The notes: generated by a model not told the origin, from the letters alone. 64,000 nt of DNA from an uncultured Clostridium sp. (GCF_947036855.1 NZ_CAMQRY010000002.1:1-64000), one strand, 5' to 3'. Positions 35,320 through 46,283 are shown, counted from the stretch's first letter. A program made the numbers and translations.

Positions 35320-36684
35320 ATGGATAAGTTTTTAAATAGGTTTGGAGAAAATGTTAGTGTTAAAAAGGAGTTTGTAGCAGGGCTTACTAGTTTCCTTGCT
35401 ATGGCATATATAATTGCAGTAAATCCATCTATACTTGGGGATGCAGGGATGGATCAGGGAGCACTTGTTACAGCAACTTGTTTATCAGCGGCATTAGGGT
35501 GTATGATAATGGGTTTTTATGCTAATCTACCATTTGGACTTGCAGCTGGAATGGGACTTAATGCATTTTTTGCATATTCGGTTGTTTTAGGTAAAGGAAT
35601 TAGCTGGGAAGTAGCATTAACAGCAGTTTTTGTTGAAGGTATAATATTTATTTTATTATCATTATTTAAAATTAGAGAAGCTGCTATTAATTCTATACCT
35701 TTAAATTTAAAATATGCCGTAACAGGTGGAATTGGTATATTTATAGCATTTATAGGATTCTCAGGTGCAGGAATTGTTAAAGGGGATGAAGCAACACTTG
35801 TGAAAATGGGGAACTTCTTTAGTCCTACAGTACTAGTTGCAATTATAGGGCTTATAACAATTGCTGTTTTAGAAAAGAAAAAAGTTAAGGGAGCTCTTTT
35901 AATAGGTATAGTTGTATCAACACTTCTTGCATGGGGATATGCTCTTATTAATACAGAAGCCGCTGCGGCAATGGGAATATATTTACCAAATGGAATTTTT
36001 AAGTTTGAATCAATTGCACCTATAGCTGGAAAGTTAGACTTTTCATTTATGAGTAGTGCACAAGGAATATTAAACTTTATTATAATAGTATTTACTTTCT
36101 TATTTGTTGATTTCTTTGATACAATTGGTACTTTGATTGGAGTTTCATCAAGAGCAAATATGCTTGATAAAGATGGAAATGTACCTAATGCAGGTAAGGC
36201 ACTTATGGCTGATGCAATAGCTACAACAGCAGGAGCTTTAATGGGAACATCTACTGTAACAACTTATGTTGAAAGTGCAGCAGGAGTAGAACAAGGTGGT
36301 AGAACAGGACTTACATCAATATTTATAGGGATGTTCTTCCTTATAGCAATGTTCTTCTCACCAATATTTATAGCTATTCCAGGATGTGCAACAGCACCGG
36401 TTCTTATATATGTTGGATATCTTATGATGGGAAATATAACAAAAATAGATTTTAATGATATAACAGAAGGATTACCATGTTTCTTAATAATTGTTTTAAT
36501 GCCATTAACATATAGCATAGGTGATGGATTAACAATAGGAATATTGGTTTATGTAATATTAAATATAATAAATAATATGGTCAGTAAAGAAAAGAAAAAA
36601 ATATCAGTAGCTATGAAAGTTTTGGCAGTGGTATTTACACTTAAACTTGCACTTCCAATTATTGAGAAAATTATTTTGGGTTAA
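35320..36684 (+). CDS. NCS2-family purine permease (PbuG/AzgA-like)
   Basis: A 454-residue integral membrane protein with about 12-14 helices. VDFFDTIGTLIGV and the N-terminal LTSFLAMAYIIAVNPSIL mark the AzgA/PbuG subgroup, which takes up adenine, guanine or hypoxanthine with protons. The exact substrate cannot be read. I looked for a purine riboswitch in the 152-bp upstream gap and found none. SD TTTAGGGGG. Confidence 0.92.
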   Translation: MDKFLNRFGENVSVKKEFVAGLTSFLAMAYIIAVNPSILGDAGMDQGALVTATCLSAALGCMIMGFYANLPFGLAAGMGLNAFFAYSVVLGKGISWEVALTAVFVEGIIFILLSLFKIREAAINSIPLNLKYAVTGGIGIFIAFIGFSGAGIVKGDEATLVKMGNFFSPTVLVAIIGLITIAVLEKKKVKGALLIGIVVSTLLAWGYALINTEAAAAMGIYLPNGIFKFESIAPIAGKLDFSFMSSAQGILNFIIIVFTFLFVDFFDTIGTLIGVSSRANMLDKDGNVPNAGKALMADAIATTAGALMGTSTVTTYVESAAGVEQGGRTGLTSIFIGMFFLIAMFFSPIFIAIPGCATAPVLIYVGYLMMGNITKIDFNDITEGLPCFLIIVLMPLTYSIGDGLTIGILVYVILNIINNMVSKEKKKISVAMKVLAVVFTLKLALPIIEKIILG

Positions 36685-36689
36685 AAAGT

Positions 36690-36717
36690 ACCCACCACAA
36701 AATGTGGTGGGTTTATT
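36690..36717 (+). terminator. Intrinsic terminator after the purine permease
   Basis: GC-rich stem CCCACCACA/TGTGGTGGG around AAA, followed by TTTATTT. Confidence 0.88.
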
Positions 36718-36817
36718 TATATTAAATTAATTGTTAATTTTATGTGAACAAACCATTGATATTAGTGGGGTTATCAAGTAGAATTAATAGAGGTTATAAA
36801 AAAGGAGGTGCTAGCTA

Positions 36818-37702
36818 ATGATAAAAAGCATGACAGGATTTGGAAGAGCTGCTTCAGATGAAGGAAGAGATAAAGTTTTTTCAATAGAAGTAAAGAGTGT
36901 TAACCATAGATATTTAGATATAAATATTAGAATGCCAAAGTCTATGTTTTCTTTAGAAGAAAAAATGAGAAGAAAAGTAAAGGAAACTTTAAGTAGAGGA
37001 AAGGTTGATATATTTATAAACTATAAAAATTATGCTAAAGCAGATGCAGTTGCAAAAGTAAATTTAGATTTTGCAAAAACATATGTAGATGCATTAACTA
37101 GTTTAAGAGAAGCGTTTCCAAGTATAAAGGATGACCTTAGCTTATCACTTATTTCTAAACACCCAGATATCATTTTAATAGAAGAAAAAGAAGAAAATCT
37201 AGAAAATGTTTGGAGTGAGATAGAATCACTACTAGATAAAAGCTTAGATGGCCTTTTAGCTATGAGAAGATTTGAAGGGAATAAGCTCAAAGAAGATATT
37301 GTTTCAAAAACACATGAAATAGAAAGACTTGTTAAAGTAATAGATGAAAATGCAGATACTTTAGTAGTAAATTATAAAACAAAGCTTGAAGACCGTATAA
37401 AAGATTTACTTAGTGGTGTTCAAATTGATGAGAGTAGAATTGCTATGGAAATTGCAATGTTTGCAGATAAAGTTGCTGTAGATGAAGAAATTACAAGACT
37501 TAACAGTCATATAAATCATTTAAGAGAAACATTAGAAATTTCAGAGCCGATAGGTAGAAAACTTGATTTTATAATGCAAGAGATGAACAGAGAAGCTAAT
37601 ACAATTGCTTCAAAGTCGACTGATTTGAATATAACTAACAAAGTTATAGATATAAAAAACATATTAGAAAAGATTAGAGAGCAAGTTCAAAATATTGAAT
37701 AA
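36818..37702 (+). CDS. YicC/YloC-family endoribonuclease
   Basis: A 294-residue protein matching YicC: N-terminal SMTGFGRA and [15 protein letters not shown]-terminal [26 protein letters not shown]. coli YicC is an RNase acting on small RNAs. In Firmicutes the gene (yloC) starts the remA-gmk-rpoZ cluster, exactly as here. SD AAAGGAGG. Confidence 0.93.
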   Translation: MIKSMTGFGRAASDEGRDKVFSIEVKSVNHRYLDINIRMPKSMFSLEEKMRRKVKETLSRGKVDIFINYKNYAKADAVAKVNLDFAKTYVDALTSLREAFPSIKDDLSLSLISKHPDIILIEEKEENLENVWSEIESLLDKSLDGLLAMRRFEGNKLKEDIVSKTHEIERLVKVIDENADTLVVNYKTKLEDRIKDLLSGVQIDESRIAMEIAMFADKVAVDEEITRLNSHINHLRETLEISEPIGRKLDFIMQEMNREANTIASKSTDLNITNKVIDIKNILEKIREQVQNIE

Positions 37703-37715
37703 AAGGAGGATGAAT

Positions 37716-37985
37716 ATGGGTATAAAGTTAATAAACATAGGTTTTGGAAATATAGTTTCAGCTAATAGATTAGTTGCAATAGTAAGTCCAGAATCAGCAC
37801 CTATAAAAAGAATCATACAAGAAGCTAGAGATAGAGGTATGCTTATAGATGCAACTTATGGAAGAAGAACAAGAGCTGTTATCATTACTGATTCAGATCA
37901 TGTTATTTTATCAGCAGTACAACCTGAAACAGTTGCACATAGATTATCAACTAAAGAAGATTCAGTTGAAGAGGTTGATGAATAG
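37716..37985 (+). CDS. remA: RemA/DUF370 DNA-binding regulator
   Basis: An 89-residue protein, [19 protein letters not shown]... through [15 protein letters not shown], matching RemA. In B. subtilis it forms ring assemblies that bind DNA and activate biofilm matrix and osmoprotection genes. The start is ATG 37716, 6 nt after AGGAGG (37704-37709); an upstream TTG at 37695 lies before the SD. It overlaps gmk by one base. Confidence 0.93.
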   Translation: MGIKLINIGFGNIVSANRLVAIVSPESAPIKRIIQEARDRGMLIDATYGRRTRAVIITDSDHVILSAVQPETVAHRLSTKEDSVEEVDE

Positions 37986-38620
37986 TGGTAGATAATAAAG
38001 GTGTACTTATAGTGATTTCAGGTCCATCAGGAGCTGGGAAAGGAACTATTTGTGAAGCCTTACTTGAAAAGCATGAAGAAATTGTTTTATCAGTTTCTGC
38101 AACAACAAGAAGTCCTAGAAAAGGAGAAGTAGATGGTGTTAACTATCATTTCTTAAGCAAGGAAACTTTTGTTAGCAGAATAGAAGAAGAAGATTTTTTA
38201 GAACATGCACAGGTTTATGGAAATTATTATGGAACACCAAAGTCTGATGTTCAAAAAATACTAGACTCAGGTAGAGATGTAATTTTAGAAATAGATATAC
38301 AAGGTGCTTTAAAAGTTAAAGAGCAATCAAATGAAGGTGTGTTTATATTTATATTACCACCATCAATGGAAGAACTTAAGCAAAGGATTATAAAAAGAGG
38401 GAGTGAAACTCCTGAAAGTTTAATGACTAGATTTAAGTCAGCTTATAAAGAGATTAACTATGTATCAAAATATAATTATGCTGTAGTTAATGATACTGTT
38501 GAACGTGCAGTAGAAAAAATAGAAGGTATTCTTCTTGCTGAAAAATGCAGGGTAGATAGATTAAAAGAAACAATTCTAGATAATAAGGAGGATTTAATAC
38601 ATGAAGAACTCTATGATTAG
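37985..38620 (+). CDS. gmk: Guanylate kinase
   Basis: A 211-residue kinase converting GMP to GDP with ATP. The P-loop is ISGPSGAGKGTI, and the GMP-binding residues lie in SVSATTRSPRKGEVDGVNYHF, recognised by TTRSPRKGEVDGVNY. GTG 37985 overlaps the remA stop (TAGTG). The C-terminus overlaps the rpoZ start by 20 bp. Confidence 0.96.
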   Translation: MVDNKGVLIVISGPSGAGKGTICEALLEKHEEIVLSVSATTRSPRKGEVDGVNYHFLSKETFVSRIEEEDFLEHAQVYGNYYGTPKSDVQKILDSGRDVILEIDIQGALKVKEQSNEGVFIFILPPSMEELKQRIIKRGSETPESLMTRFKSAYKEINYVSKYNYAVVNDTVERAVEKIEGILLAEKCRVDRLKETILDNKEDLIHEELYD

Positions 38621-38846
38621 TCCATCAGTAGTGGAACTTTTAGAAAAGGTGGATAACAGATATTCACTAGTAATAATAAGCTCAAAAAGAGCAAGACAAA
38701 TAATAGACGGTGCAGAGCAACTTCAAAAAGTTGAATCAAATAAACCTCTAAGCATAGCTATAAGAGAAGTAGAACAACAATCTGTAACAGCTGAAAATAT
38801 GGAATATGAAGATGAAATGATTGGGAAATTAAGAAAGTATGATTAA
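38601..38846 (+). CDS. rpoZ: RNA polymerase omega subunit
   Basis: An 81-residue omega subunit with the signature YSLVIISSKRARQI and PLSIAIREVEQ. It assists folding and assembly of beta-prime. The SD AAGGAGG (38585-38591) lies inside gmk, and its end overlaps coaBC by 8 bp, the usual tight Firmicute arrangement. Confidence 0.94.
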   Translation: MKNSMISPSVVELLEKVDNRYSLVIISSKRARQIIDGAEQLQKVESNKPLSIAIREVEQQSVTAENMEYEDEMIGKLRKYD

Positions 38847-40020
38847 AAAATGCGTTTTAGTTGGAGTCACAGGTGGGATTGCAGCGTATAAAGCATTAGA
38901 TGTTATAAGCAAGCTTAGAAAAGCAGAGGTAGAAGTTAGAGTTATAATGACTAAATCTGCAACAGAGTTTGTTACACAATTATCATTTCAATCAATGAGT
39001 CAAAATATGGTTATTACAGATATGTTTTTAGAGCCTAAGGCTTGGGAAATACAACATATTTCTCTTGCTCAAAGAGCGGACCTTGTACTTATAGTTCCAG
39101 CAACAGCTAATATAATTGGAAAAGTTGCAAATGGAATAGCAGATGACATGTTATCAACAACTATTATGGCTACTAAGGCACAGGTGGTATTTGCACCTGC
39201 TATGAATACAAATATGTATGAGAATAGAATAGTTCAAGATAATATTAAAAAGCTTACACAGTATGGTTATAAGTTTATAGAACCAGCAAGTGGAAGACTT
39301 GCATGTGGTGATATAGGAAAAGGAAAACTTGCTGATACAGATGATATTGTAGAAGATGTTTTAAGTAGATTATATGAAAATAAGGATTTACAGGGTCAAA
39401 ATATTATTGTAACAGCAGGGCCAACAAAAGCAGAGATAGACCCAGTTAGGTTTATAACAAATAAATCAACAGGGAAAATGGGCTATGAAATAGCAAAAGA
39501 AGCAAGAGATAGAGGTGCAAATGTAACCTTAATTTCTGGAACAGATGCTCTTAAAAGACCATGTAATGTTGAATTTGTAAAAATAAATACAAATGAAGAA
39601 ATGTATAATGAGGTTATAAAAAGATTTGATGATGCAAATATAGTTATCAAAGCTGCAGCAGTTGCTGATTATAAACCAAAAGAATACAGTAAGAAAAAAA
39701 TTAAAAAACAAGAGGGCGATTGGTCTTTAGCTCTAGAAAGAGATAGAGATATACTTAAAACTCTTGGAAGTAAAAAGAATAAACAAATTTTAGTTGGATT
39801 TGCAGCAGAGAGCAATGATTTAATTGAGAATGCAGTAAAGAAATTAAAAAATAAAAATTTAGACTACATAGTTGCAAATGATATTTCATCAACTGTAACT
39901 GGTTTTGGATCAGATGAAAATAAGGTTACTATAATTTCTGAAAATGAAAAGATAGACCTTTCTCAGATGAGTAAAAGAGATGTAGCAAAAAATATTTTTG
40001 ATATAATAAATAGGCGCTAA
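38839..40020 (+). CDS. coaBC: Bifunctional phosphopantothenoylcysteine decarboxylase/synthetase
   Basis: A 393-residue fusion enzyme for two steps of coenzyme A synthesis. The N-terminal FMN flavoprotein (CoaC) has GGIAAYKALD and PAMNTNMYEN. The C-terminal CoaB half has TAGPTKAEIDPVRFITNKSTGKMG, recognised by GPTKAEIDPVRFITN, and the KIKKQ active-site loop. CoaD, the next enzyme but one, is encoded at 56763. The stop codon lies in the loop of its terminator. Confidence 0.96.
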   Translation: MIKKCVLVGVTGGIAAYKALDVISKLRKAEVEVRVIMTKSATEFVTQLSFQSMSQNMVITDMFLEPKAWEIQHISLAQRADLVLIVPATANIIGKVANGIADDMLSTTIMATKAQVVFAPAMNTNMYENRIVQDNIKKLTQYGYKFIEPASGRLACGDIGKGKLADTDDIVEDVLSRLYENKDLQGQNIIVTAGPTKAEIDPVRFITNKSTGKMGYEIAKEARDRGANVTLISGTDALKRPCNVEFVKINTNEEMYNEVIKRFDDANIVIKAAAVADYKPKEYSKKKIKKQEGDWSLALERDRDILKTLGSKKNKQILVGFAAESNDLIENAVKKLKNKNLDYIVANDISSTVTGFGSDENKVTIISENEKIDLSQMSKRDVAKNIFDIINRR

Positions 40021-40034
40021 TTTGCGCCTTTTTG
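40012..40034 (+). terminator. Terminator overlapping the coaBC stop
   Basis: AGGCGC/GCGCCT with loop TAATTT (containing the TAA stop) and a five-T run. Confidence 0.82.
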
Positions 40035-40061
40035 TTTATAAAAGATTAAAGGTGAATTAAT

Positions 40062-42254
40062 ATGGATTTATATGCAGATATAATTGTAAATAGTGATGCA
40101 GTAACAATAGATAAGCCATTTAGTTATAAAGTTAAAGATGAACTTTTTGATATAATAAAGCAAGGACATAGAGTGAGAGTTCCATTTGGTTTTGGAAATA
40201 GAACAATTGAGGGCTTTATTTTATCTTTATATGAAGAAGAAAAAAATGATAATATAAAATATAAATATATATCATCAATTTGTGATGATAAGCCATTACT
40301 TAATAAAGAAAGTTTAATGTTAGTTGAATTTTTACGAAGAAAATATCTTTGTAAATACATAGATGCACTTAGAATAATGATACCACCTAAAATACTTAGT
40401 GGTAATAAAGAAAAAACTAAACAAGTTGTAGTAATAAAAGATTATAGATTTGATTTAACTATAAAGCAGACAGAGGCTTTAGATATTATTAGAGAAAATA
40501 ATGGATTATATACTAAAAGTGAGCTAATGAAAAAATTTAATATAGGCGCACATATTATAAAGAAACTTGTTGAAAGTGATGCTGTAGAAGTAAGCATTCA
40601 AAAAGTTGATAGAAGTAATAAAAAAGAATTTGAAAATTATCCAGCAAAAAAGCTTACAGATGATCAAGAAAATGCATATTATAAAGTGCTAAGAAGTAAT
40701 AAAACTTGTTTGCTAAAAGGTGTTACAGGTAGTGGTAAAACAGAGGTTTATATGAATCTTGTAAGTTCTATGTTGTTTGAAGATAAAGAATCACTTATAT
40801 TAGTTCCAGAAATTTCACTTACACCTCAAATGATTGAACGGTTTAAAGGAAGGTTTGGAAGTGATATAGCCATATTTCATAGTAGACTCTCAGATGGAGA
40901 AAGGTATGATCAATGGTATAGAATAAAAAATGGTGAAGTTAAGGTTGCTATAGGAGCTAGGTCTGCTATATTTTTACCATTTAGAGAACTTGGAATAATA
41001 ATAATAGATGAAGAACATGAAAGTACGTATAAATCAGAAATGAGTCCTAGATATAATACAATAGAAGTTGCTAACTTTCTAAAGGGATTAACAGGATGTA
41101 AAGTGCTTTTAGGTACAGCAACGCCTAGTCTTGATAGTTATTATAAGACAATAAAAAAAGAGTATGAATTGATAGAACTAAGAGAAAGAATTGGTGGAAG
41201 ACCTCTTCCTAAAGTAGAACTTGTTGATATGAGAGAAGAACTTTCAGCGGGAAATAAAACTATGTTTAGTAGAGTTTTATATAATAAGATAAAAGAAAAA
41301 CTTGAAAAAAAAGAACAGATAATACTTTTCTTAAATAGAAGAGGGTATTCAAGCTTTGTATCTTGTAGAAAGTGTGGATTTGTTTATACTTGTGATAGTT
41401 GTGATATATCAATGACATACCATAGTAGTGGAAAGATGATTTGTCATTATTGTGGTAAATCAAAGAAGCTAGATAATGCTTGTCCGAAATGTAGTAGTAA
41501 ATATTTAAAGCACTTTGGAACTGGAACTGAAAAAGTAGAACAGGCAGTAAATAAATACTTTAAAGATGCTAGAGTTGTAAGGATGGATGTAGATACAACT
41601 AGAAAGAAAGATTCACATGAAATTCTTTATAATAAGTTTAAAAATCAGGAAGCAGATATTTTAATAGGAACACAGATGATAGCTAAAGGTTTTGATTTTG
41701 AGAATGTTACTCTTGTTGGTGTTCTTGCAGCAGACCTTGGGGTTAACTTCCCAGATTATAGAGCAGGAGAAAAAAGTTTTCAAATCATAACACAAGTTAG
41801 TGGAAGAGCAGGTAGAGCAGATAAAAAAGGTGAGGTTATAGTTCAAACTTATAACCCAACACATTATTCACTTGAATATGCTAAAACAGCTAATTATGAA
41901 TCATTTTTTAAAAATGAACTTATGATTAGAAAAGCTATGGAATATCCACCTTTTTCAAAGCTTATGGTAATAAATCTAGGAAGTGTATTTGAATCAATGC
42001 TTATAGATTTTTCAAGAAAATTGCAAAGAGAATTAAACGTTATGTTGAAAAATGAAAGTGGAGTTTTAGTTTATGAAGCAGCTCAATCAGTTGTTTCAAA
42101 AATTAAAGATACTCATAGGTGGCAGATACTTATAAAAGGTAATATAAATGATTATAATGCAGAACTTATAAAAAATAAGGTTTATAAGTTGACGCAAGGT
42201 GTATATAATAAAATTAGAGTTGTTATGGATATTAATCCAAACAATTTGATGTAG
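40062..42254 (+). CDS. priA: Primosomal helicase PriA
   Basis: A 730-residue superfamily 2 helicase that reloads the replisome at stalled forks. Walker A is GVTGSGKTEVY, the DEAH-type box is IIDEEHES, and zinc-binding cysteines cluster at about residues 434-478 (CRKCGF, CDSC, CHYCG, CPKC). The C-terminal motif GRAGRADKKGEVIVQT is present. Full length. It is followed 11 bp later by def. Confidence 0.97.
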   Translation: MDLYADIIVNSDAVTIDKPFSYKVKDELFDIIKQGHRVRVPFGFGNRTIEGFILSLYEEEKNDNIKYKYISSICDDKPLLNKESLMLVEFLRRKYLCKYIDALRIMIPPKILSGNKEKTKQVVVIKDYRFDLTIKQTEALDIIRENNGLYTKSELMKKFNIGAHIIKKLVESDAVEVSIQKVDRSNKKEFENYPAKKLTDDQENAYYKVLRSNKTCLLKGVTGSGKTEVYMNLVSSMLFEDKESLILVPEISLTPQMIERFKGRFGSDIAIFHSRLSDGERYDQWYRIKNGEVKVAIGARSAIFLPFRELGIIIIDEEHESTYKSEMSPRYNTIEVANFLKGLTGCKVLLGTATPSLDSYYKTIKKEYELIELRERIGGRPLPKVELVDMREELSAGNKTMFSRVLYNKIKEKLEKKEQIILFLNRRGYSSFVSCRKCGFVYTCDSCDISMTYHSSGKMICHYCGKSKKLDNACPKCSSKYLKHFGTGTEKVEQAVNKYFKDARVVRMDVDTTRKKDSHEILYNKFKNQEADILIGTQMIAKGFDFENVTLVGVLAADLGVNFPDYRAGEKSFQIITQVSGRAGRADKKGEVIVQTYNPTHYSLEYAKTANYESFFKNELMIRKAMEYPPFSKLMVINLGSVFESMLIDFSRKLQRELNVMLKNESGVLVYEAAQSVVSKIKDTHRWQILIKGNINDYNAELIKNKVYKLTQGVYNKIRVVMDINPNNLM

Positions 42255-42265
42255 GAGGTAAAGTT

Positions 42266-42709
42266 ATGGCATTAAGAACTGTAAGGGTTGATGAAGATCC
42301 GATATTAAGAAAGATTAGTAAAGAGGTTAAGGAGATAACTCCAAGAACTTCTATTTTAATACAAGATATGATAGATACAATGGTAGAACTAAATGGAGTA
42401 GGTCTTGCAGCTGTGCAAGTTGGTATTCTTAAAAGAATATTTATTGTTGATATACAAGATGGAGCTGGATATAAAGTTTTTGTAAATCCTGAAATAATAG
42501 AAAATGAAGGTGTAGAAATTGGCCTTGAAGGTTGTCTTAGTTTACCAGGAAGAACTGGAGATGTAGCTAGGTCAAAAAGTATAACTATAAAAGCTATGAA
42601 TGAAAAGGGTGAAGATTTTGAACTTATAGCATCAGGGTTTTTAGCTAGAGCAATTCAACATGAGAATGATCATTTAAATGCTAAATTATTTATAGACCAT
42701 ATAAAATAA
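42266..42709 (+). CDS. def: Peptide deformylase
   Basis: A 147-residue metalloenzyme removing the formyl group from nascent proteins. Motif 1 is GVGLAAVQVG, motif 2 EGCLSLPG (metal ligand C90) and motif 3 QHENDH (H132, E133, H136). It is paired with fmt, which adds the formyl group to initiator tRNA. SD TAGGAGG. Confidence 0.97.
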   Translation: MALRTVRVDEDPILRKISKEVKEITPRTSILIQDMIDTMVELNGVGLAAVQVGILKRIFIVDIQDGAGYKVFVNPEIIENEGVEIGLEGCLSLPGRTGDVARSKSITIKAMNEKGEDFELIASGFLARAIQHENDHLNAKLFIDHIK

Positions 42710-42714
42710 AAAGA

Positions 42715-42750
42715 GTTCAGTAGGATTAAGTATTCTACTGAATGTTTTTT
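42715..42750 (+). terminator. Hairpin terminator between def and fmt
   Basis: TTCAGTAG/CTACTGAA with an 11-nt loop and GTTTTTT. Confidence 0.82.
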
Positions 42751-42811
42751 AGGAAAATAAACTTTAATAATTAAAAAAATATAATTATCTGATATCATAG
42801 GAGGAAAAAAT

Positions 42812-43741
42812 ATGAATATAGTATTTATGGGTACACCAGATTTTGCAGTACCATCATTAAAAGCACTAATAGATGAATTTGGAGTAAAGGCAGTATACAC
42901 ACAGCCAGATAGACCAAAAGGTAGAGGGAAAAAATTATCTATAACACCAGTAAAAGAACTTGCACTTGAACACAATATTGAGGTGTTTCAACCAGAAAGC
43001 TTAAGAAAAGAACCAGAAGCAGTTGCAAAACTTAAAGAAATGAAACCAGATTTTATTATAGTAGTAGCATTTGGACAAATACTTCCAAAAGAGGTTTTAG
43101 AAATACCAAAGTATGCTTGTATAAACTTACATGGTTCATTACTTCCAAAGTATAGAGGTGCAGCACCAATACAGTGGAGTGTAATAAATGGTGAGAAATT
43201 CGCCGGAAATACAACAATGCTTATGGATGTAGGTCTTGATACAGGTGATATGCTTTTAACAAATAAAGTTGAAATAACAAGATTTATGACAGCTAGCGAT
43301 TTGTATGAAGAGCTTAAAGGTTCAGGAGCAGGACTTTTAGTTGAAACTATTAATAAAATGATTAAAAATGAAATAACACCAATAAAGCAAAATGATGATG
43401 AGAGTACATATGCATCAATGCTTAATAAAGAAATGGCTAAAATTGATTGGTCAAAATCAGCACAGGAGATTCATAATCACATAAGAGGTCTTAACTCTTG
43501 GCCAATGGCAACAACAAGTCTTGGAGATAAAGTAATAAAGATTCATGAAAGTGATTATATAGAAGAAAATTCAGATGCAGCAGCAGGAACAATTATAGAA
43601 GCTAGTAAAATAGGAATACAAGTAGCAACAGGCAATGGGATTTTAATAATTAAAAAACTTCAAATGCCAAATGCTAAGCCATTAAAAGTACAGGATTTCT
43701 TAAATGGAAATACTATTGAGTTAAACACAAAATTAGTTTAA
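42812..43741 (+). CDS. fmt: Methionyl-tRNA formyltransferase
   Basis: A 309-residue enzyme using 10-formyl-tetrahydrofolate. FMGTPDFAVPSL opens the protein, and the signature INLHGSLLPKYRGAAPIQW carries the catalytic Asn and His. The C-terminal OB-like domain is present. SD TAGGAGG. It is separated from rsmB by a 171-bp gap with a long inverted repeat. Confidence 0.97.
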   Translation: MNIVFMGTPDFAVPSLKALIDEFGVKAVYTQPDRPKGRGKKLSITPVKELALEHNIEVFQPESLRKEPEAVAKLKEMKPDFIIVVAFGQILPKEVLEIPKYACINLHGSLLPKYRGAAPIQWSVINGEKFAGNTTMLMDVGLDTGDMLLTNKVEITRFMTASDLYEELKGSGAGLLVETINKMIKNEITPIKQNDDESTYASMLNKEMAKIDWSKSAQEIHNHIRGLNSWPMATTSLGDKVIKIHESDYIEENSDAAAGTIIEASKIGIQVATGNGILIIKKLQMPNAKPLKVQDFLNGNTIELNTKLV

Positions 43742-43746
43742 TAAAC

Positions 43747-43795
43747 TTTAAAATTAATATAAGTCTTAGAGATAATAGCTTATATTAATTTTAAA
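43747..43795 (+). terminator. Long AT-rich inverted repeat after fmt
   Basis: Two perfect 17-bp arms (43747-43763 and 43779-43795) around a 15-nt loop, starting 5 bp after the fmt stop. No T run follows. It may end fmt transcription weakly or serve as an mRNA 3' stability element. Confidence 0.55.
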
Positions 43796-43912
43796 TAAAA
43801 GATATGTTATACTAATATAAGTAAGTGTAGTATAAAAACTTATAGTTACATAATAAAAAGGAAGAATATTTTAGTTGGTAAAACAATAAAATTAAGAATA
43901 GAGGTAAAAATT

Positions 43913-45232
43913 ATGAATATGAGAAAAGTAATTGTAGAGATATTAGATGAAGTTTTTTATAGAGGAGCATACTCTAATATTGAGTTAAACAAAAGATTAA
44001 ATAACATAGTTGCAGAAGCAAATGACAAAGGACTTGTAACAGAAGTTGTTTATGGTACTATAAAGTACAAAAAAACAATAGATATAATATTAGAGAGTTT
44101 TGTTAAATCAATAGACTCTATAGATAAAAATGTACTTAACATATTAAGAAGTGCTATATATCAAATGAGATACTTAGATAGAGTTCCAGATTATGCTATA
44201 GTAAACGAAGCTGTAAACTTATCAAAAGAAAGAGCAAAAAACTTAAGTAGTTTTGTAAATGGAGTTTTAAGAAACTATCTAAGAAATAAAGATAAGAAGT
44301 TTGAAGGTAGACTATCAGGAACACAAAAACTAGCTTATGAATATTCATTTGAAAAATGGATGATAGACCTTTTAGTTGGGCAGTATGGACTTGAAACAAC
44401 TACAAAAATGCTTGCAGGTTTTAATGAAAGACCAGCAGTTACAGTTAGAGTTAATAGCCTTAAAGCTGATTATGATGATGTTTTAGAAACTTTAGAAGAG
44501 CAAGGATATGATGTAGAAGAGGGATATATATGCCCAGAAGCTATAACAATCAGAAAAGGAAGCTCAATAGAAAGAAATGAACTATATCAACAAGGATTAA
44601 TAACAGTTCAAGATGAGAGTGCAATGCTTGTAGCTCCATTATTAGATCCTAAAGAAGGGGATGTAGTAATGGATTTATGTAGTGCGCCAGGGGGTAAAGC
44701 TACTCATTTAAGTGAACTTTTAATGAATACAGGGGAAGTTCATGCATTTGATATATATGAGCATAAATTAAGACTTATACAAGAAAATATAGATAGACTT
44801 GGAATTACAAATATAGAAATGGGAATTATGGATGCAGTTAAACTTAACGGTAAGTATATTAACTTTGCTGATAAGATACTACTTGATGTTCCATGTTCAG
44901 GTCTTGGAATCATAAGAAAGAAACCAGAAATAAAATGGACTAAAAATGGTAGAGAACTACAACAAATAGCTAGAACACAAATACAGATTTTAAATAATGC
45001 CTGGGAATATTTAAAGACTGGTGGAGAACTTGTTTATTCAACTTGTACTTTAAATAAAAGAGAAAATGAAGATGTAATAGAAAGATTCATGGGTAGAAAT
45101 AAAGACGCTAGTGTAGAAAAGGTATTTATTGGTCAAAATGATAATATCATATATAATGGTGATGGAAGTGTTACTATATTACCAAATGAATATATGGACG
45201 GTTTCTTCATGGTAAAACTAAAGAAAAACTAA
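43913..45232 (+). CDS. rsmB: 16S rRNA m5C967 methyltransferase RsmB
   Basis: A 439-residue protein with an N-terminal NusB-like RNA-binding domain (about 1-130) and a C-terminal methyltransferase. The SAM motif is [13 protein letters not shown]. The two catalytic cysteines are in DVPCSGLG and [11 protein letters not shown]. It methylates C967 of 16S rRNA. SD AGAGG. Followed by rlmN. Confidence 0.96.
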   Translation: MNMRKVIVEILDEVFYRGAYSNIELNKRLNNIVAEANDKGLVTEVVYGTIKYKKTIDIILESFVKSIDSIDKNVLNILRSAIYQMRYLDRVPDYAIVNEAVNLSKERAKNLSSFVNGVLRNYLRNKDKKFEGRLSGTQKLAYEYSFEKWMIDLLVGQYGLETTTKMLAGFNERPAVTVRVNSLKADYDDVLETLEEQGYDVEEGYICPEAITIRKGSSIERNELYQQGLITVQDESAMLVAPLLDPKEGDVVMDLCSAPGGKATHLSELLMNTGEVHAFDIYEHKLRLIQENIDRLGITNIEMGIMDAVKLNGKYINFADKILLDVPCSGLGIIRKKPEIKWTKNGRELQQIARTQIQILNNAWEYLKTGGELVYSTCTLNKRENEDVIERFMGRNKDASVEKVFIGQNDNIIYNGDGSVTILPNEYMDGFFMVKLKKN

Positions 45233-45245
45233 TGGAGGATTAAAA

Positions 45246-46283
45246 ATGAAAGATATATTATGTATGAACCTTAAAGAGTTACAAACTTGGATGGGGGAAA
45301 ATGGTGAGAGTAAATTTCGTGCAAAGCAAGTTTTTGATTGGATATATAAAGATAAAGATAGCTTTGATGATATGAAAAACTTACCAGAGAGTACAAAACA
45401 AAAGTTAAATAAAGATTTTTATCTAGAATATCCAGAGGTTATTGGTAACTTTAAATCAATGACAGATGGAACAAGAAAGTATTTACTTACACTTGCGGAT
45501 GAAAATATAATTGAATGTGTTGTTATGAAGCATAAACATGGAAACACAATATGTGTAACAACACAAGTTGGATGTAGAATGGGATGTAAATTCTGTGCTT
45601 CAACTATAGATGGAAGAATTAGAAACTTATCATCAGGTGAAATACTTGCACAAGTTATAGTGGCTACTAAACTTTTAGGTGAGAGAATTTCAAATATTGT
45701 TTTAATGGGAAGTGGAGAGCCACTTGATAATTATGATGAGGTTATGAAGTTTTTAGAACTTGTAAATGCAGACTACGGTCTTAATATAGGACAAAGACAC
45801 ATTACATTATCAACTTGTGGAATTGTACCTAGAATTAAAGATATGGCTGATAAAGAAATGCAAGTTGGGCTAGCTATTTCACTTCACTCAGTGACGGATG
45901 AAAGTAGAAAGCAAATAATGCCAATAGCAAATAAGTATTCTATAAAAGAGTTACTTGATGCATGTAGGTACTATATTGAAAAAACTAATAGAAGAGTTAC
46001 GTTTGAATATGCATTATTAAAAGGTATAAATGATAATGTTGACATTGCAAATGCTCTAGGGAATTTATTAAAAGGGATGCTTTGTCATGTTAATTTAATA
46101 CCAGTAAATGAAATAAAAGAAAATGATTTTAAAAAGCCATCTAAAGAAGATATAGAATTATTTAGAGGAGTTTTAGATTCGTATGGGGTAGAGGCAACTA
46201 TAAGACAAGAAAAAGGTGCTGACATTGATGCAGCTTGTGGGCAACTTAGAAGAAGTCATATAGAAAAAAATAAAGAGGCCTAA
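45246..46283 (+). CDS. rlmN: Dual-specificity RNA methyltransferase RlmN
   Basis: A 345-residue radical SAM enzyme making 2-methyladenosine at A2503 of 23S rRNA and A37 of tRNAs. The Fe-S cysteines are C110, C114 and C117 in CRMGCKFC. The catalytic cysteine is C331 in DAACGQLR. Synteny with B. subtilis (yloN) is kept. SD TGGAGG. Confidence 0.97.
   Translation: MKDILCMNLKELQTWMGENGESKFRAKQVFDWIYKDKDSFDDMKNLPESTKQKLNKDFYLEYPEVIGNFKSMTDGTRKYLLTLADENIIECVVMKHKHGNTICVTTQVGCRMGCKFCASTIDGRIRNLSSGEILAQVIVATKLLGERISNIVLMGSGEPLDNYDEVMKFLELVNADYGLNIGQRHITLSTCGIVPRIKDMADKEMQVGLAISLHSVTDESRKQIMPIANKYSIKELLDACRYYIEKTNRRVTFEYALLKGINDNVDIANALGNLLKGMLCHVNLIPVNEIKENDFKKPSKEDIELFRGVLDSYGVEATIRQEKGADIDAACGQLRRSHIEKNKEA

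Noticed and set aside
37695..37715. Upstream TTG start for remA
   Set aside because: It lies before the AGGAGG SD; the family begins at the [12 protein letters not shown] methionine (37716).
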